NCBI GenBank assembly: GCA_020746105.1
Contig: CM036621.1
Location: 54,780,264 to 54,844,263 of the forward strand
Reading direction: 5' to 3'
DNA length: 64,000 nt
DNA from: Trogon surrucura
Lineage: Eukaryota > Chordata > Aves > Trogoniformes > Trogonidae
The notes under the pieces are model-generated. The model had not been told where the DNA came from, searched no databases, and saw only the letters and a program-made list of their open reading frames with translations. Positions 1 through 13,142 of this stretch are shown one piece after another. Both the position numbers and the translations under genes were made by a program. Each line of letters starts with the position of its first letter. Within the stretch, counting starts at the first letter, position 1.

Positions 1-3000
1 TAGGGATTCACCTGTTTGCAGGACTATAGCATCAAGCTTGAAATTATGAATGACCTGCAGCACAACTAGGGTACAGCCCTCAGACCACACAGTGTAGTGT
101 CAGGATGGGGCTTTGGAAAGGGACAGAATTTCAGAAGTCAGCAATGCATGAGTTTTCATTTTGTTGGCTGCTACCTGAATGCATCCGTCTGTGCATTTTC
201 TCTTTAATATAAATTATCCTCAACTGCCTGTCTGTGTAGCATAGATTAATTCTGATTTAAAATTAAATTAACTCATCTCCCAGCAAATCCGTAGACATTA
301 TGTTCTTTTACAACTGGAAAACCCCAGTGAAGCAATGTAAACCCAGTAATAATAACAAGTAATGGCCACAGCTTAATAAAGGATGGCAATTCTGCTTTGA
401 GGAGATATCTAATGGATGTGGCTGTTCTGGTAGCTTGGTTGTGTACTGATCCTCTTCCTTCACATTTGTTGGTCCATATCTTGTCATATATAGGTATAGA
501 CAAAACCAGGAACCACTTCAGTGTGGGGAGAAAGGCTGGCATTTAGATAATATGCTGGTCTCTTATGTGAGCCTGGGCTCAAGTCTCCTTTCCTTTAGAA
601 TGAGACAAAAAGCAGGTCTGTCTTTTTCCCTGTAAGAAGAATGTTTTTTCCAGATCCAAGGACCTGTCCAGAAATTAGCTTTCATTCTCTGCATATGTCT
701 GAGCTGCAGCACTGCTTTTGAAGTATTAGTATCTTGTTTAATTTGGTATTTCAGTTGCTGAGTGCAATAAGCTGCTCACTGAGGGAGCTGGGCAATTAAA
801 AGGAATCTTATGTGTTTAAAGTACCACTGTAAAATGGTGAGGCTGGAAATCAGGACCCAGAACACACATGCATTCAGACAAATAGGCCTTAAATACCGGA
901 GCTAGAAAACAAAACAAAAATGAAAAGTGAGAGATCTCTCCTTTTTTTCTATTCCTTTTAATTTACTGTTATTAGCCCTCACCCAAGACTAACCGCTTAG
1001 GGGAGGCAAATGTTTCCTGTCTCTCCCTGGTTTTGAGACTAATGCTTTCCAACCACACTAAGAGTACTGGAGATGCAGCTGTGTCCTGGAATTCAAAGAT
1101 ATTTCAGTAAAGAGCACACACCAGTCTCTGTGAAAGGCCTTGTTTCAGACCAAAAGTAAATAACCAGTGTCACACAAACCTGCACAGTAATCAAACACTG
1201 GAAGACATGACTGGATCTTTTTTTTTCTTAGTCATAAAAGGTTACACTTGTCTAAAACTGCCTTCTCTGTACGATGCTTTAAACTGGTGAACTGAACTCA
1301 GAATATAGTTTTTAAACATTAACCAATGAAAACACAAAAACTTTTCATTTTAGAAATCTCTCTTGAGAGTAGCCTTTCCTGTTTAACACTGAAGAATTGC
1401 ACTTCAGAAGTAGGTAGTCTTTGCTGCCATACCTCCATTCAAACATGACAATAAGCAACAATCTTTCCAGGCTAATTTGTTGTTTCTTTCTGTTATAATT
1501 TAACACGTTTTTAAAACTCTGAAGAAGCTTTTACTACAGATAAAAAAGCTCACCCTTTGCTCCTGCATTCTGTTTGTAGCATCATCTTTAGCAGAACACA
1601 AAACACTTATGCATTTTATTTATTTTTGTTGTAAATATCTCATTGATTGAAGTAAGAAAGGCACAGATCAACAAACATGCACTAACTGTCCTCTCCCAAC
1701 TCCATTTCCTGAAATCCTTTCCCAGCTGGGAACAAGAATGAACTGACAGACTCCTCCTCCAGTAGCACATCAAGGAAGAAAACAAATTTGCCATTTACAC
1801 TACACCAACTGTGTAATTCCCCAGGTAATTATCTTTTCCTGTCTCTGCATATACTGTTTTAGGCGCATACTTACAAAATCTAAGGCAAGCATCGCTCAGA
1901 TCTTTGACTTGTTGATGGTGGCTTTCAACTTCTTGAATATTTAAGGGAAGAAGGATGAGTTTGTGGTTAAAGTACAAGTCTAGGAGTCAAGAGGTCTGGA
2001 TTCTATTTCTGTGCTGTGCCACAGACTTCCTGTATGCCCTTGAACCACTCACGTGACCTCTTTGCATTTTTTATACCCCATCTAGCAAATGGGGAGTAGG
2101 TTTTGCTTCACGTATGCTGCTGCTGTGAGGCTTAATTCATGCTTCTCTGAAAGTGTTTCAGGTTCCTCACAAGAAAAGCACTTCGGAAATAAAGGCTCAT
2201 CTCAGTTTTAATATTGTCTGAGCTGTCTAGCTTGAATGTAACCTCACCCAAAGGGAATGGTATTTGTAAATGTCATCCTTATGATGAAAAATCTGTTCTC
2301 CTTTTTCTGCCCCCTGTGTCTTCTCCACTTCCTCCCCTTCCTTCCCTCCCAACAAGCTGCAGCATTGTTAAATTATCTCCCCATCCCCTGGGTCACCCAA
2401 CTGTTCGCAGACCTGAGTGTGGGGTTTGAGTATATGGAGATGTGCATGCACTTATGTTGCAATGTTCTTTTCTCGGTCTCTGAGCAGGCAAACAGCTCTG
2501 TAGAAAGACTAGAGCATATCTGTATTTGATTTAAACAGGAGTTCAGAACAAGCCAAGCTTTTCAGTTTCATTGCAAACAAAATGATTCCCAGACTCTGAC
2601 ATTTCCGAGGACTTGGGGCTTTTTAATCATCTCTTCAGGATTTCTGAAGGTGCAGAGATGAGATACTATGCTGCTGTGGAACGGGTGTTTCAGTTAATAA
2701 ATGATTACCGAATGATCCCTTACTGAATCAGCATCATACAAAAATTACAGTGCTTGTAAATGTGGAGGAGAAGAGAGTGCTCTGTGGGAGCCGGATGTGC
2801 TGTCTAGGCTGGATAACTCACCAGAAGTTTTTATTATTGACATAACTGTTTAATTAGTGCCATCTTTGTGCTAAGGCTAGCTCGGTTAACGTGTATCCCT
2901 GCCCAAAAGCTGCATCAGCTTACCTTTACTTATTGCCCATCTCCTCCTTTTCTCTGTCAATTAACAACAGGAGGTGGCAAGGCACTTACAGTGCACTTAC

Positions 3001-5631
3001 AGCTGTCAGAGCTGTAGCCTTCTAACCATTTAGTGTTTTCAGGGAATGGAGGGCTCCTTTATCAGGAACTTTAGGAAGCTGCATTAATCAGTGAGAGATT
3101 TATTATAAGGCCAAACAGATGAATTTTTGGTATTAGCCTGCTATAAATTGTCTCACAGTGAACCTTTCCATTTTCCAATCGATGTTCTCCTGAGGGTTAG
3201 AACATATAGCTCTCAAAACAACAGACTTGGGAGGGCCTGGGAAAGCAGTGATATTGCAAAAACTATGTGTCCCTCCTACACCTTCAGTACTTTCTCCTTA
3301 TTACCACAAACTGTCCCCAGGAATACTTGATCTGAATTAACTACAAGCTCTGCAATATTTTAAAGATCTCTCCAGGCTGTTTCCTGCCCTCCCCGTGCTC
3401 CCTTCCTTGGGCAGATATCCCAGTGGAGGTCCATGGGAGTTTTGCATGAGACATCTGTTCAGATTTCCATTTCTGTTTTCTTCTTTTCAGCCACTGTTCT
3501 GACTCCTTGTTATTCTCCCCTTGCTGCTTAGTGCAAAGTGAAGAGAGGAAATGACTAGATGAGACAAAGAGAGGAGAAAACCAAAACTGTCAGAAATGAG
3601 CAGTAAGGGCCAGGAGTGATAGGAAAGACTGAAAACCCAGTCAAAATTAATTTCTTAATACCTCCCGGCAGTGATGGACACAGGCAGTTTGGTGGGTACA
3701 ATTTGTGTTCAGCTATCCAATTTTTGTCCCACAAAACACATCTCCTTTGCTCATAGATATAATTGCCAGGTCAAAGCTAGCTTAATTGTGATGGAAAGGG
3801 CAATCAACAGATTGCCTTTGGCATCTACCCTTTGTATTATTGTCAGGCATGAGAAGGTTTGGTATTAAAACAATGCCAGGTAGGAAATAGATTTCTGTAG
3901 GTCTGAGCTACCTCTTTACGTCCTCTCAAAAGGTGCCTATACCTTTGTGTCTCACCAACTCACTGCATCAAATCCATAGGTTAAGCAGTCATTCAGAAAG
4001 AAATGGCAGACAGAATGAAAATGCAATTCCTTCTTGATGGTTCGAACCACCCAGATAAACCTGCTTCCCTCACTTCAGCCAGGAAGCAGGTGAAAGTCAC
4101 TGATGTAGCTAAGCTCATTTCTCTTTTCTGTGATGAATTGACATGTGCTTGTGCAGACATGAAAGTAGCTGTGCACACTCATTTAAACACATCTAGCAGC
4201 CACTTGGTTTTATTTCCTAAGATAGGTTTTGATTTACTCTCTTTTTCAGTTTCAACATCTGAAATTCCAACCTAGCTTCTTGTCACAAATATTCTACTTC
4301 ATGTTTGTCCTGCAGAGTAAGTGTTGCTTAAATATTTTAGGGATTCAATGGCTTCACTTAAGAATTTCTGTCTCCATGACAACCCTTCTGCGCTTTGTAA
4401 TACCTTTGGTGAGCATGGTGGAACTGACAATTATTTATTTCAAACTATATAATTTTTAGCAGTGGAGGTGCAAAGAGAAATGGAATCAAAAGAAAAATAC
4501 CGAAAGAGCTAATTTGCATCATTTTCTTTAAAAATAATTTTCAAAACAACCACATCATTTACTGTATGGGAAGCCTGGTCATGTAAAAAATGCCTCATTT
4601 TTTCTCAAAATCCACTTCTAGGCTCGTTTTTTTTATCTCACCACTATGTCCTGATACAGACGAGCTGCAGAGTTTGGCCTTCAGTGTCATCTCCATGATC
4701 ATTAGTGTTGTGTGGAAGAAAGTAAACTTCATATTGGAAGTACTTCCTGAGCATTATATAATTTTTGTATTTTTTCCCAGGCATGCAGATTAACTGCTCC
4801 CACACAACAAAAAACAGAACTGTGTTCTTGCCTGGAATGGTGGCTAATGTTCTCTACATGATGGAAGAGGTGGCAGGGTCACACAGTTCTTGAGAATCTT
4901 AAAAAAGATCCCATGCTTCCATTATTTGGAAACTTCAGTTATGCAAATAATATCCTGTATACGGAATTTAATTGCTCTGATGTATAGTTGGTCTGTCGTT
5001 CTAATAAGAAAATACCACATAAAGTAATCTGGCCAGGTATTTTCCACTCCATCCTGAGACACATTCTTAAATTTGTGCTTTTCTCTTTCTTTCTGATGCT
5101 GTCCTTATCTACCTCATTTTTTTTCTAGTTTATACCCACTTCATATATGGAGTGGCCAACCTGCACATCTGTCAAGCTTCTCACAGTTGTGCTCTTTATG
5201 AATAAAAATTTTACGTAAGCTCTTTGTGAATAAAGCTCCTGATGAGGATATTTTTGAATAGTGCCTTGATTTCTGGATGCATTTGTAGATGCATCAAAAC
5301 TAGGCTTTATTTTCATGTGGTGTTAAATGCCAGGGTCTTTTTAGATCAGACCTTGCAGAAGTGGTTAAAGTTGACCACACCGTATCACCAGACCCTGCTG
5401 AGGGGTTTGCTCTAATGTCTTAGTGCTTCCATACCTCTGAAGAACAAGAATAGCAAAGACTGTCTTCTCTGTTTATTTACAGCCTAAAATTTAATGCTGA
5501 GTCCATAAAGCATAAACTTCATACATATGTTTTCTGCTGCTTAAACTACCCCTTTATTCTTAATATGTTGTTTCAGAAAACCCACTGAGATGCAGCTCCA
5601 GAAGTCTCCCATGGTCTTCTGATTCCTGCTG
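1..5631. other. Gene-poor unique sequence
   Basis: I see no gene in this stretch. Base composition is near 40% GC by eye, with no dispersed repeat I recognise. Open frames are all under 100 codons, show no family motif and lack flanking splice signals that agree with them. Two small direct repeats are visible: an 11-bp unit GCACTTACAGT repeated almost exactly at 2,982-3,002, and a 16-bp near-copy pair at 5,191-5,206 and 5,219-5,234. The region is best read as intergenic, or as an intron of a gene whose exons lie elsewhere. Confidence 0.6.
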
Positions 5632-5965
5632 TCACAAAATGGCTTTAGCTGGAAAGGGCCTTAAAGACCATCTGTTTCCAACACCCTTGCCATGGGCAGG
5701 GACACCTCCCACTAGATCAGGTTGCTCAATGTCTCATCCAGCCTGGCCTTGAACACTTCCAGGGAGGGGGCTTCCACAACTTCCCTGGGCAACCTGTTCT
5801 AGTGTCTCACCACCCTCACAGAATAGAATTTCTTCCTAATACCTAATCTAAATCCACTGTCTTTCAGTTTGAAACCATTACCCCTTGTCCTATCACTACA
5901 CTCCCTGATAAACCTTCTTTCACGTAGGCCGCCTTTAAGTACTGGAGCCACTCAGCTCTGCCTCC
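5632..5965 (-). mobile_element. CR1 LINE fragment, 3' end, minus strand
   Basis: The plus strand reads as the reverse complement of an avian CR1 3' region. It opens with TCACAAAATGG and a GGAAAGGGCCTTAAAGACC block, followed by the CR1-typical CCATGGGCAGGGACACC, CCTGGCCTTGAACACTTCC, GGGCAACCTGTTC and CCCCTTGTCCTATCACTACA segments. Similarity fades near 5,965, so only the terminal few hundred bases are present. That is the usual 5' truncation of CR1 insertions. No intact reverse transcriptase is encoded. Divergence from what I recall of the consensus is moderate. The family assignment is secure, the subfamily is not. Confidence 0.95.
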
Positions 5966-8900
5966 TCCTATTCATCAAGTGCTGCAGTGCTCTGTCGTGA
6001 GAGAACTCCTGTAATTGATAGTGTTAATGACTCCAGGTGGTGCTACCTTGAATATAAAAGCAATCTAATTAGGCCACCTTCTGGCTGAATTTGATTTAGT
6101 CTTTGACTTGGGAGAGACAGAGAAAGCAAGTGAATGTGTGTACCTACTGGTGACTGGTGTAAAGAGCAGACGTTTGCCAAAAACAGTTTTTAAAGTTCTA
6201 CTGCCTCCTTTCTCCTTTTAGTTTTGTTGTTTCATTGTTGTGCTTGGAGCATCTACAGAAAATCTTGGTGTAATGTGATATAGCACTCAGCACAAGCAGG
6301 ATAGTTATAAATGGATCTTGCTTCACTTCTGGATCCTACAGATGTTACTACATGAGGTTTGGTTCTTCCCGATTCTATAATTTGATTTTAATGGCTAGAT
6401 ACCATTGGAGCATGCGAGTCCTACAGGCAATAGTGTCTTGTTACATTCAGAAACATCTGTTAGCTAAGTGCTGTTGTACATCCTAAGCTCTAAACCAGCT
6501 GATCTGTGTTTGAACACTGGCATTATATACCAATGAGGCAGACAGCTTTCTCAGCAAAAACGAAGTCTAATACGTCTTTTCTCATTTGGTAGAGCTCTTT
6601 TACTTCTTCTGTCCTTCATGTTTCCCGTTACTTATCTACTACTTTTAGGGTTATGAAGTTTGACAGCCTTTTCTAAGGGCTTAATGCAGCCTGGGGACCA
6701 AATGTGTAATTCAAATAATGGTGCTTTGCTGTTCCCTTGAACTGCAACATACAACTGGTGCTACTCAGAGTAATATTTTGGGCTGTCACTATTTGATCCA
6801 AGAACTGGGACCAGATCTGCCAGTGTTAATGCCTTTAGAATGGATTTGCTTTAGAAGGGATTTCCAGTAACAGAGGGCATCACATAGTATCTTTGAAATT
6901 TCTGTATTTACAGAGTAGTGAACTCTCCATGGTAGTGCACTTCAGACACCCTCTAGGGAAGAAACAGGTTACAGAGCTCATTGGCACGTCTCTCCTTTTC
7001 CTTTCCTAATTTGTGCTCCTTCCAGTTTGGTCTTGTTTCTGCAGATTTCTATAGCTTTCCATAGTACTCAGCTTGGGGAACAAGTCTGAACTCAAACCCA
7101 ACTAACAAAGACAGTTTACTCACAGCCATAGGCTCTAAGGAATAAGTTTTAAAAATGCCTGAGTTCTTTGGGGTTGGACGCACAGTTCTCTTGTGTCAGC
7201 TGAGTATGTTTTATATCTTACATGCTGTACAATAAGTGGTCTTTATGAAACAGCATATCACATGTACTATTAATGCCTGCAGATTAAAACAGCTGCTGGG
7301 CAGAAAAAACTTCAAACAAAGAATCTTACAGAGGTCTGAAAACTAAATTCACAGTAATTGTTCTCAACCTGTATTTAGCTTTGAGGGCAACTGCTTTTAC
7401 TCTAGACTTGAAAAAAAAACTTGCCTGGTTTTCTAATTATATTGGTCTAATAAGAGTCATTACGGCTCCTTAAAAATGCTGCCTCACATAGTGTGTACTT
7501 AGATCATAACAAAGTCACCACTATGTGTGCTTAGAACATGGCCATTTAACACTTCATTTTTTCTATTCAGAGTATCTCCCTGCAAACCAGCAACAGTTCC
7601 AGCATTCAGAGGAAGTTCGCAAGTACTAGGGAAGGATCATTTGTTTCTGATAAATCAGCCAGCTACCCACTTGCTTTTCAAGTAAATCATCGCATTCAGT
7701 TACCATATTTCAGGCCTGAACAGATCCTTTATAAAAAGGATAATTGGACTTACTAACTTCAGTATTTATCTTTTTAACCATTAGTTATTATAAATTGAAC
7801 TAACTGAAATTTAGGTTCCAAACGGACGTGTGTGTTCACTGGAGCAAATTCTGAAAGCCATATGTGAAGGCTGATACAAATATTCAGCATATTTAACTTC
7901 CCTGCCATCATGCTCAGAATCCTTTCTTAATATCACCTGATCTCTGTATTGAAAAAAAAAATACTTCCCACTGAGAAATAGGTAGGTATCTTTGGCAAAT
8001 AAAACACACTATGAGCTCTAGAAATTATAAAACACAGGAAAAAAAAAAAAAAAGGTGGCCTTCTTCAGAAGAACAAGCCTCTTTGCTAAGCTTAATTTCC
8101 ATTTATGTCACATAAGAGCTTTTGAACAGAGCCTTGTGTGTGTTGCCACTACACATTGTTTTGCCTCTAACTCTCTGTCCAGAGACAGTTCCCGAAGTAT
8201 CGATAGTCAGTGTTTCTTCCCTGCTTCTCCTGCAAATTAAATCAATCTGTTCCTACCTACCTTTCCGAGACAAAAGTTATTTCATCCGTGGCTGTCATAC
8301 ATTTCCCAGATAACATTTTAAGGTAGTCCCACCAGTCATGACTTTCATAAACTTGATTTACTGTCTGGTTTATTGACCTCACTTTGAAAGGCTTTGCCTC
8401 CCTTCATAACAGCTGTGAACACGTTGCCGTAACAGGAGTTTGCCTTCTGTACACCAGCAATTTGCCCTTTCATGTTCTAAAATCTCCAGGGAAACCCCCA
8501 TGGTGTTAATCTTTAATTCCTGGGAACCTACCTCATACTCAAGACACTCTGGACATCTTAATATAAGTGTAACTAAGGAAATAATTTAGGGTAACTGAAC
8601 AATGTTCACTAAACCACCAAGAGTACAAAGGATATTTTCCAAGCAGTTTGTTTATTGAGCGTAATATCTTTGTTCTCCAAATGAGTAAGAATTTAAAATA
8701 GGCAAGAGAGTACATCTAGGGACATACAGGGCATACACTGTGTCACTTTTAACTAGTTTGCTCCTGCCAATTTACACCTTCCTATTCTCCCACATCAATA
8801 GGTTTCCATTCCACATACCCATTGGAATGAGAGACTGAGATCTCTGCAGCTGAACAGCCACTCGAGAGCTGATTGGATCAATATATATACTTGTAACCTC

Positions 8901-11327
8901 CAACTGTCCATGTGGAAATGGCAGTAGGAGCCTACTGCACATGCAGGGTGGGTATAGAGAGCTGGCAACTAGGGAATGAAGGGAAATGAGATTGCAAGGA
9001 GCAGGAGGAAATGACTAAGAACTGTAGCAGGGGTGAGATCACACTAACATGCGGGCTGAGCAGAAGTACAGAAAAGCAAATACAAAGGTGTAGAGGATGT
9101 GGGAAGAAAAGAAGTCCATGGGATGTACAGAAGCAGAAGGCAGAGAAAATTTGCGTGGCTTCAATAGCTTTTTCTTTTGAAAAGCACTTCTGCTTGTTGA
9201 AAGTTTTAGGCAAAGAAAGACGAGGCAAAGATGCAAAAATACATGGACAAAGGGGAAAAAAAGGAACTGAAAATAGTTTCTTATGATGCCAACAGACAGT
9301 GCAATTAAGTAGCTTCTGTATATATAAAAAATGGATATCAGGTGTACAAATTCCTACCTTCAGCCGTGTCCCTGACAAAGGTCTCCCTTTCTGAAGGAAG
9401 GCTGTGATTTTGCCCTAGGGGACCAAAATTAATCAAAATGAGGAAAAAGACAGTCATTGGTTTTCTGTGGGAATCAACAGGAAGAAGCTTGCAAACAAAG
9501 GTTTTGTGGCAGAGGCAGTGGAAGAGAGGTTGAATGGTCGGGGGCAGAGCGAGGGACAGACACAAGCTAGGCAGCAGCTTCAGTAACAGCAGTGTCCTGG
9601 CTTGTGCTCACTCTGTTTACCAGTGTGCTGAACAGCCCTGCAGCAGAAGTTCTCAGACTTCTTTCTGGTGGCTTCTTTATCAGCATTTTGATAAGCTGGG
9701 TTGTTAGCACTCCTGAACTGAGGAGTGTTGCCATGAAGTGTCTCTTTGCATGTTACTAAAAGGTACAGCCTTCCTCTACTGTGGAATTTGCAGATGAACT
9801 CTTAGAGACCAATTAAAAGAAATGTGTTGGAAGTGTATGAGAGCCACTTCTTCTTATCCAAGCTCTTAGCCCTACTATGTTTTCTATCACATGTTTATAG
9901 CAGGACTGCTTGCAGAGTCAGATCTCTCCTGGTTTGGTTTGCAGGGTAATGCATTCTAGGATGATAATATTTGACTGGGTCATGGCAAGAGTTTTGTCGT
10001 TGAAACAATATATCTTAAATTATTCATATTCTGTCAGGTGAAAAAAATCCATATAATATTGGATTATGCATATTTTATCATCAAGTTGTATAAGTGAGCT
10101 ATTAAACTGCATACAATTCTTGCAAGTTTTTGGTTTATAGATTAGTTTTACAAAGTGTTTTGTGTTCCTGCTGAACATACACAGCCTCTCATATCTCCAC
10201 CTACTACACCAAGTATTCTCCTGATTAATTCATGAAGTCTATAAAATTCAAAAGGAACTACGGAGAAGAAATAAATTTTTAAGCCCTCTCTTAGCTTTGG
10301 CAGAGCAAACTATCTGTGTTCAAGTCAGGAAAGCAGCTTCCTTGATCGTTTTGGGTCAACAGAGTTTGCATTGTTCTTTCATTAGCATCAGGTCTGGCCC
10401 TCTGTCTTTGCAAGGAACACTCAGTAGTTCTGCAGCCACACAATGGACATGGTGGTGGCTCTCAGACGTTATCATCATCAAGGCTAATGCTAGAAATGGA
10501 GGAAGCATCAAGACAAAATGAGCCTCACTTGAAGCTTCATCCACAGCTAGGTGAAATCCCAAATCTCAGCTCTTCCCCACAACTGGGGGGAAGCTGGCAC
10601 CAGGGCACTGCACAGAGGCACGTTCTGTAGGCTCTCCTAGATGCTACTGCTGTCACCCACAGCCGCACCATGGCAGAGGGGAAGAGCAGGTATTCAGGGG
10701 AGAGATCTGTAGCATCCCCTGGGCAGGCTGGTAGAGCAACATGGCAGATCAAGCTCCCCAAGTGCTCATCGCTCTGGCCTCTCTTAGGCTTTCACCTCGG
10801 ATTCTTTCCACCACAGAGCATGTTGGGTGGCTGTAGGCTAATGCCCAGCATAGAAAGTAGTCCTGAGACTTCCAGGATGGGATGGCAGAAACAGAAAACT
10901 TTCCCAGGAGCAAGGACAGCTGCTTCACAGCCACTTCATGACCAAGTATAACATCATCTCAAACAGGTGTTCTCTTATCTGTGGATGTCCTCCTCATCCC
11001 AGTGCAAGGGATACTCCACATGTAATACCTTGTTTTGGTTTTCACAAAACTGATTATCACAAGCTGAGCCTGGCTGGCCACAGGCATGCAATAGAGCCAG
11101 AACAGTAATCCCAGGATTTCTGACCAACCCACTGAAGGGAAGCACCAGCAGAAATAAGGGGAAAGCCCAGTCTCCTGAGGCTTTGTAGACTCCACATTGC
11201 TGGCTGGCTCACCGAAGGCTGAGTATTGTGCCCAGCCAAACACAGGCTCGCTGGAATTTTGTTGCTTATTAGTTGGCAGCTCTTGGAAAACCTCTGCCTG
11301 AACCCCCAAACAGCTTTTTGTGCTTAC
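5966..11327. other. Gene-poor unique sequence
   Basis: I see no gene here. A 16-base A-run lies at 8,039-8,054. The opposed open frames at 8,932-9,378 (minus) and 9,011-9,286 (plus) overlap and carry no recognisable domain, so I treat them as chance. GC content rises from about 10.5 to 11.3 kb without a CpG excess. That raises open-frame length on both strands and accounts for the several frames there. Confidence 0.55.
8039..8054. repeat. A-homopolymer, 16 bases
   Basis: A run of 16 A residues is seen directly. No processed gene copy or LINE body can be recognised next to it, so I regard it as a simple repeat and not as a retroposon tail. Confidence 0.8.
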
Positions 11328-11415
11328 CTCAATCTGTATGTCCGTGTTTCTGATAGGCTGTATGCATAATGCAGCAGCAGGGCATTAGGGTGAGCAGTAT
11401 TGCTTTCGGAAGTTT
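11328..11415 (-). other. Possible exon of an unidentified minus-strand transcript
   Basis: Read on the minus strand, this 88-base block is preceded by a strong acceptor: a long pyrimidine tract ending TTTGTTCCCCAG. It is followed by a good donor, TTGAG|GTAAGC. One frame is open right through, with 2 bases of a split codon at each end, and gives about 28 residues of unremarkable composition; the other two frames have stops. I do not recognise the peptide, and no partner exon was found nearby. It could be an exon of a long non-coding RNA or a chance pairing of splice-like signals. The call rests on splice signals only. Confidence 0.2.
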
Positions 11416-11943
11416 CTGGGGAACAAAGGAAAGGTTGTTCAAGGTACTAGCTGTTGCCCTCACCTACACATTGATTTCTGTAGTGAACTGGGTATCTGTC
11501 CTCTTGCACTGATGATGAGCTAGGTTTACTGAATGTTTTGCAGAGCTCAGTTTGAAGCAGATGTCATTCTGCTAAATTAAGGAGGCATTTGAACAGAAAT
11601 CGCATGATGGTATTAGTATTGTTATCCTTTCCCCCCAGAGGGTCCAGGTGTTCGTAATTCTCACTGGAGTGCTAAATATTCATTTCCTTCAGAAAATTCT
11701 AGCAAATAAAGGTTAAGTATGTTCAACTCATCGTTTTTGGCTATGTCCCTTTAACTCAGGTGTCAGCTGGAAGAGTTCTTGCCACTGTTTCTTTTGTTTT
11801 TCTCTTAAAATCCCACTAGATGCCATAGCAACAGCTGGATCACATGCTCCTCTGGGGTGCTCCCTAGAAGCAGATGTGAACAATGCTGGCTAATAAAGCC
11901 TCAGGAAGTGTTGGACAGGAAAAGGACTGAGTTCAGGCTCTAC

Positions 11944-11962
11944 TTTTTTTTTTTTTTTTTTT
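11944..11962. repeat. T-homopolymer, 19 bases
   Basis: A run of 19 T residues is seen directly. No retroposon body is recognisable on either side. Confidence 0.85.
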
Positions 11963-13125
11963 AATAACTCCAGAAAAGGCTTTCTGTCATTTCTTATGAC
12001 ACAGGTAAATCCAGATTTGCAGGAAAACAGGTTCAGATTGCTTCCTCACTTAATAAAAAGACTGTCAAAGTAGCTGACATTTTACAGCCATTTTCTCTCC
12101 ATCCTGTGTAAGCATTTCTTGGAAGCCTGAGGCTGAAATATGTTTCCATATTCAAATATGTTTGTAGTGCCTGAATGAATACTATCTGCTTTACTGATGA
12201 GTTAATCCTGCTGTTAAATTGATTACACTCTTTGGTATTTTTTGAAACTGTACACCAAAGAAAGAATTCAGAACTATTCATATGTATTCAATTGTGCTAT
12301 AATTATTTTCTAAGTACATTATTAATGGCAAACATTTAAAGAAATACAGGTCAGTTTGGCCTGATAACTGTTTCATTGGGTTTTTTTAAATCATGGATAA
12401 AGCTTTTCACATGTCAAGTGAGCATTTAATAATGCCATCGCTTGGAGGAAGTGTTCATAATCCTTTTCCTCCGCTAATGTGGAAAATCTATGTACAGCCT
12501 TATTTATGTTCATATTTAGGCAAACAAAAAATAATAATTCTGCATTTTAATCTGATTTCTGCTTCCAAGTATCTTCCATAAATTCCTCCCATATAACATT
12601 AAACCATATGCAGTCTCAGCTGTGTCATACTCACTAGGTTCAAAACCAACTTACAATGCATAGAGTCTGCAGCTATGTCAGACATTGTGTAATCAATCTG
12701 TACTTCAATTATGGGTTCTTATAAGGACAAATCATACCTCTGTGCACGTGATGGATGGACTAAAACCCAAAGCAGAGGAAGAGAATATTAAATTTATTCA
12801 CTTACGCAACTAGATGGAGGTTTAGTCAGAAATCAATGCTAATGCTTCTGATGAAAATCCAGAGAAGATTCTGTGATTTGTAAAATCTGAAGTGGCTCTG
12901 AAATTGCAGATGCCTGTGGAGTTCTTAGACTAATACTTGTTTACAGTGCCTGTGTCAATTTAGATGCAAAAACTTAAGGGATCTAATTATTTTCCTTCTG
13001 TTTTACAAAGTCTCTTTTCATTACATACCATCACGTTAGAAATCTAGAGAGGAAATCTGAAGTAGTAATGTCTGCTGCTGACTTTAGCTCTTTAGCTGTC
13101 TTTTCTTTCTGAAGGGTAATGTATA

Positions 13126-13142
13126 TGTGTGTGTGTGTGTGT
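13126..13142. repeat. (TG)n microsatellite
   Basis: About eight and a half TG dinucleotides occur in a row, preceded by a short TATA stretch. It is short, as is common in bird genomes, and may be polymorphic. Confidence 0.85.

Noticed and set aside
4040..4050. GGTTCGAACC, similar to a tRNA T-loop
   Set aside because: It is only a short palindrome; no cloverleaf arms or A-box lie at the right distance. I found no tRNA, rRNA or snRNA gene anywhere in the window.
8932..9378. 148-codon open frame on the minus strand
   Set aside because: The composition (Cys/Phe/Ser/His-rich) is what the complement of purine-rich DNA gives, and no family motif is visible.
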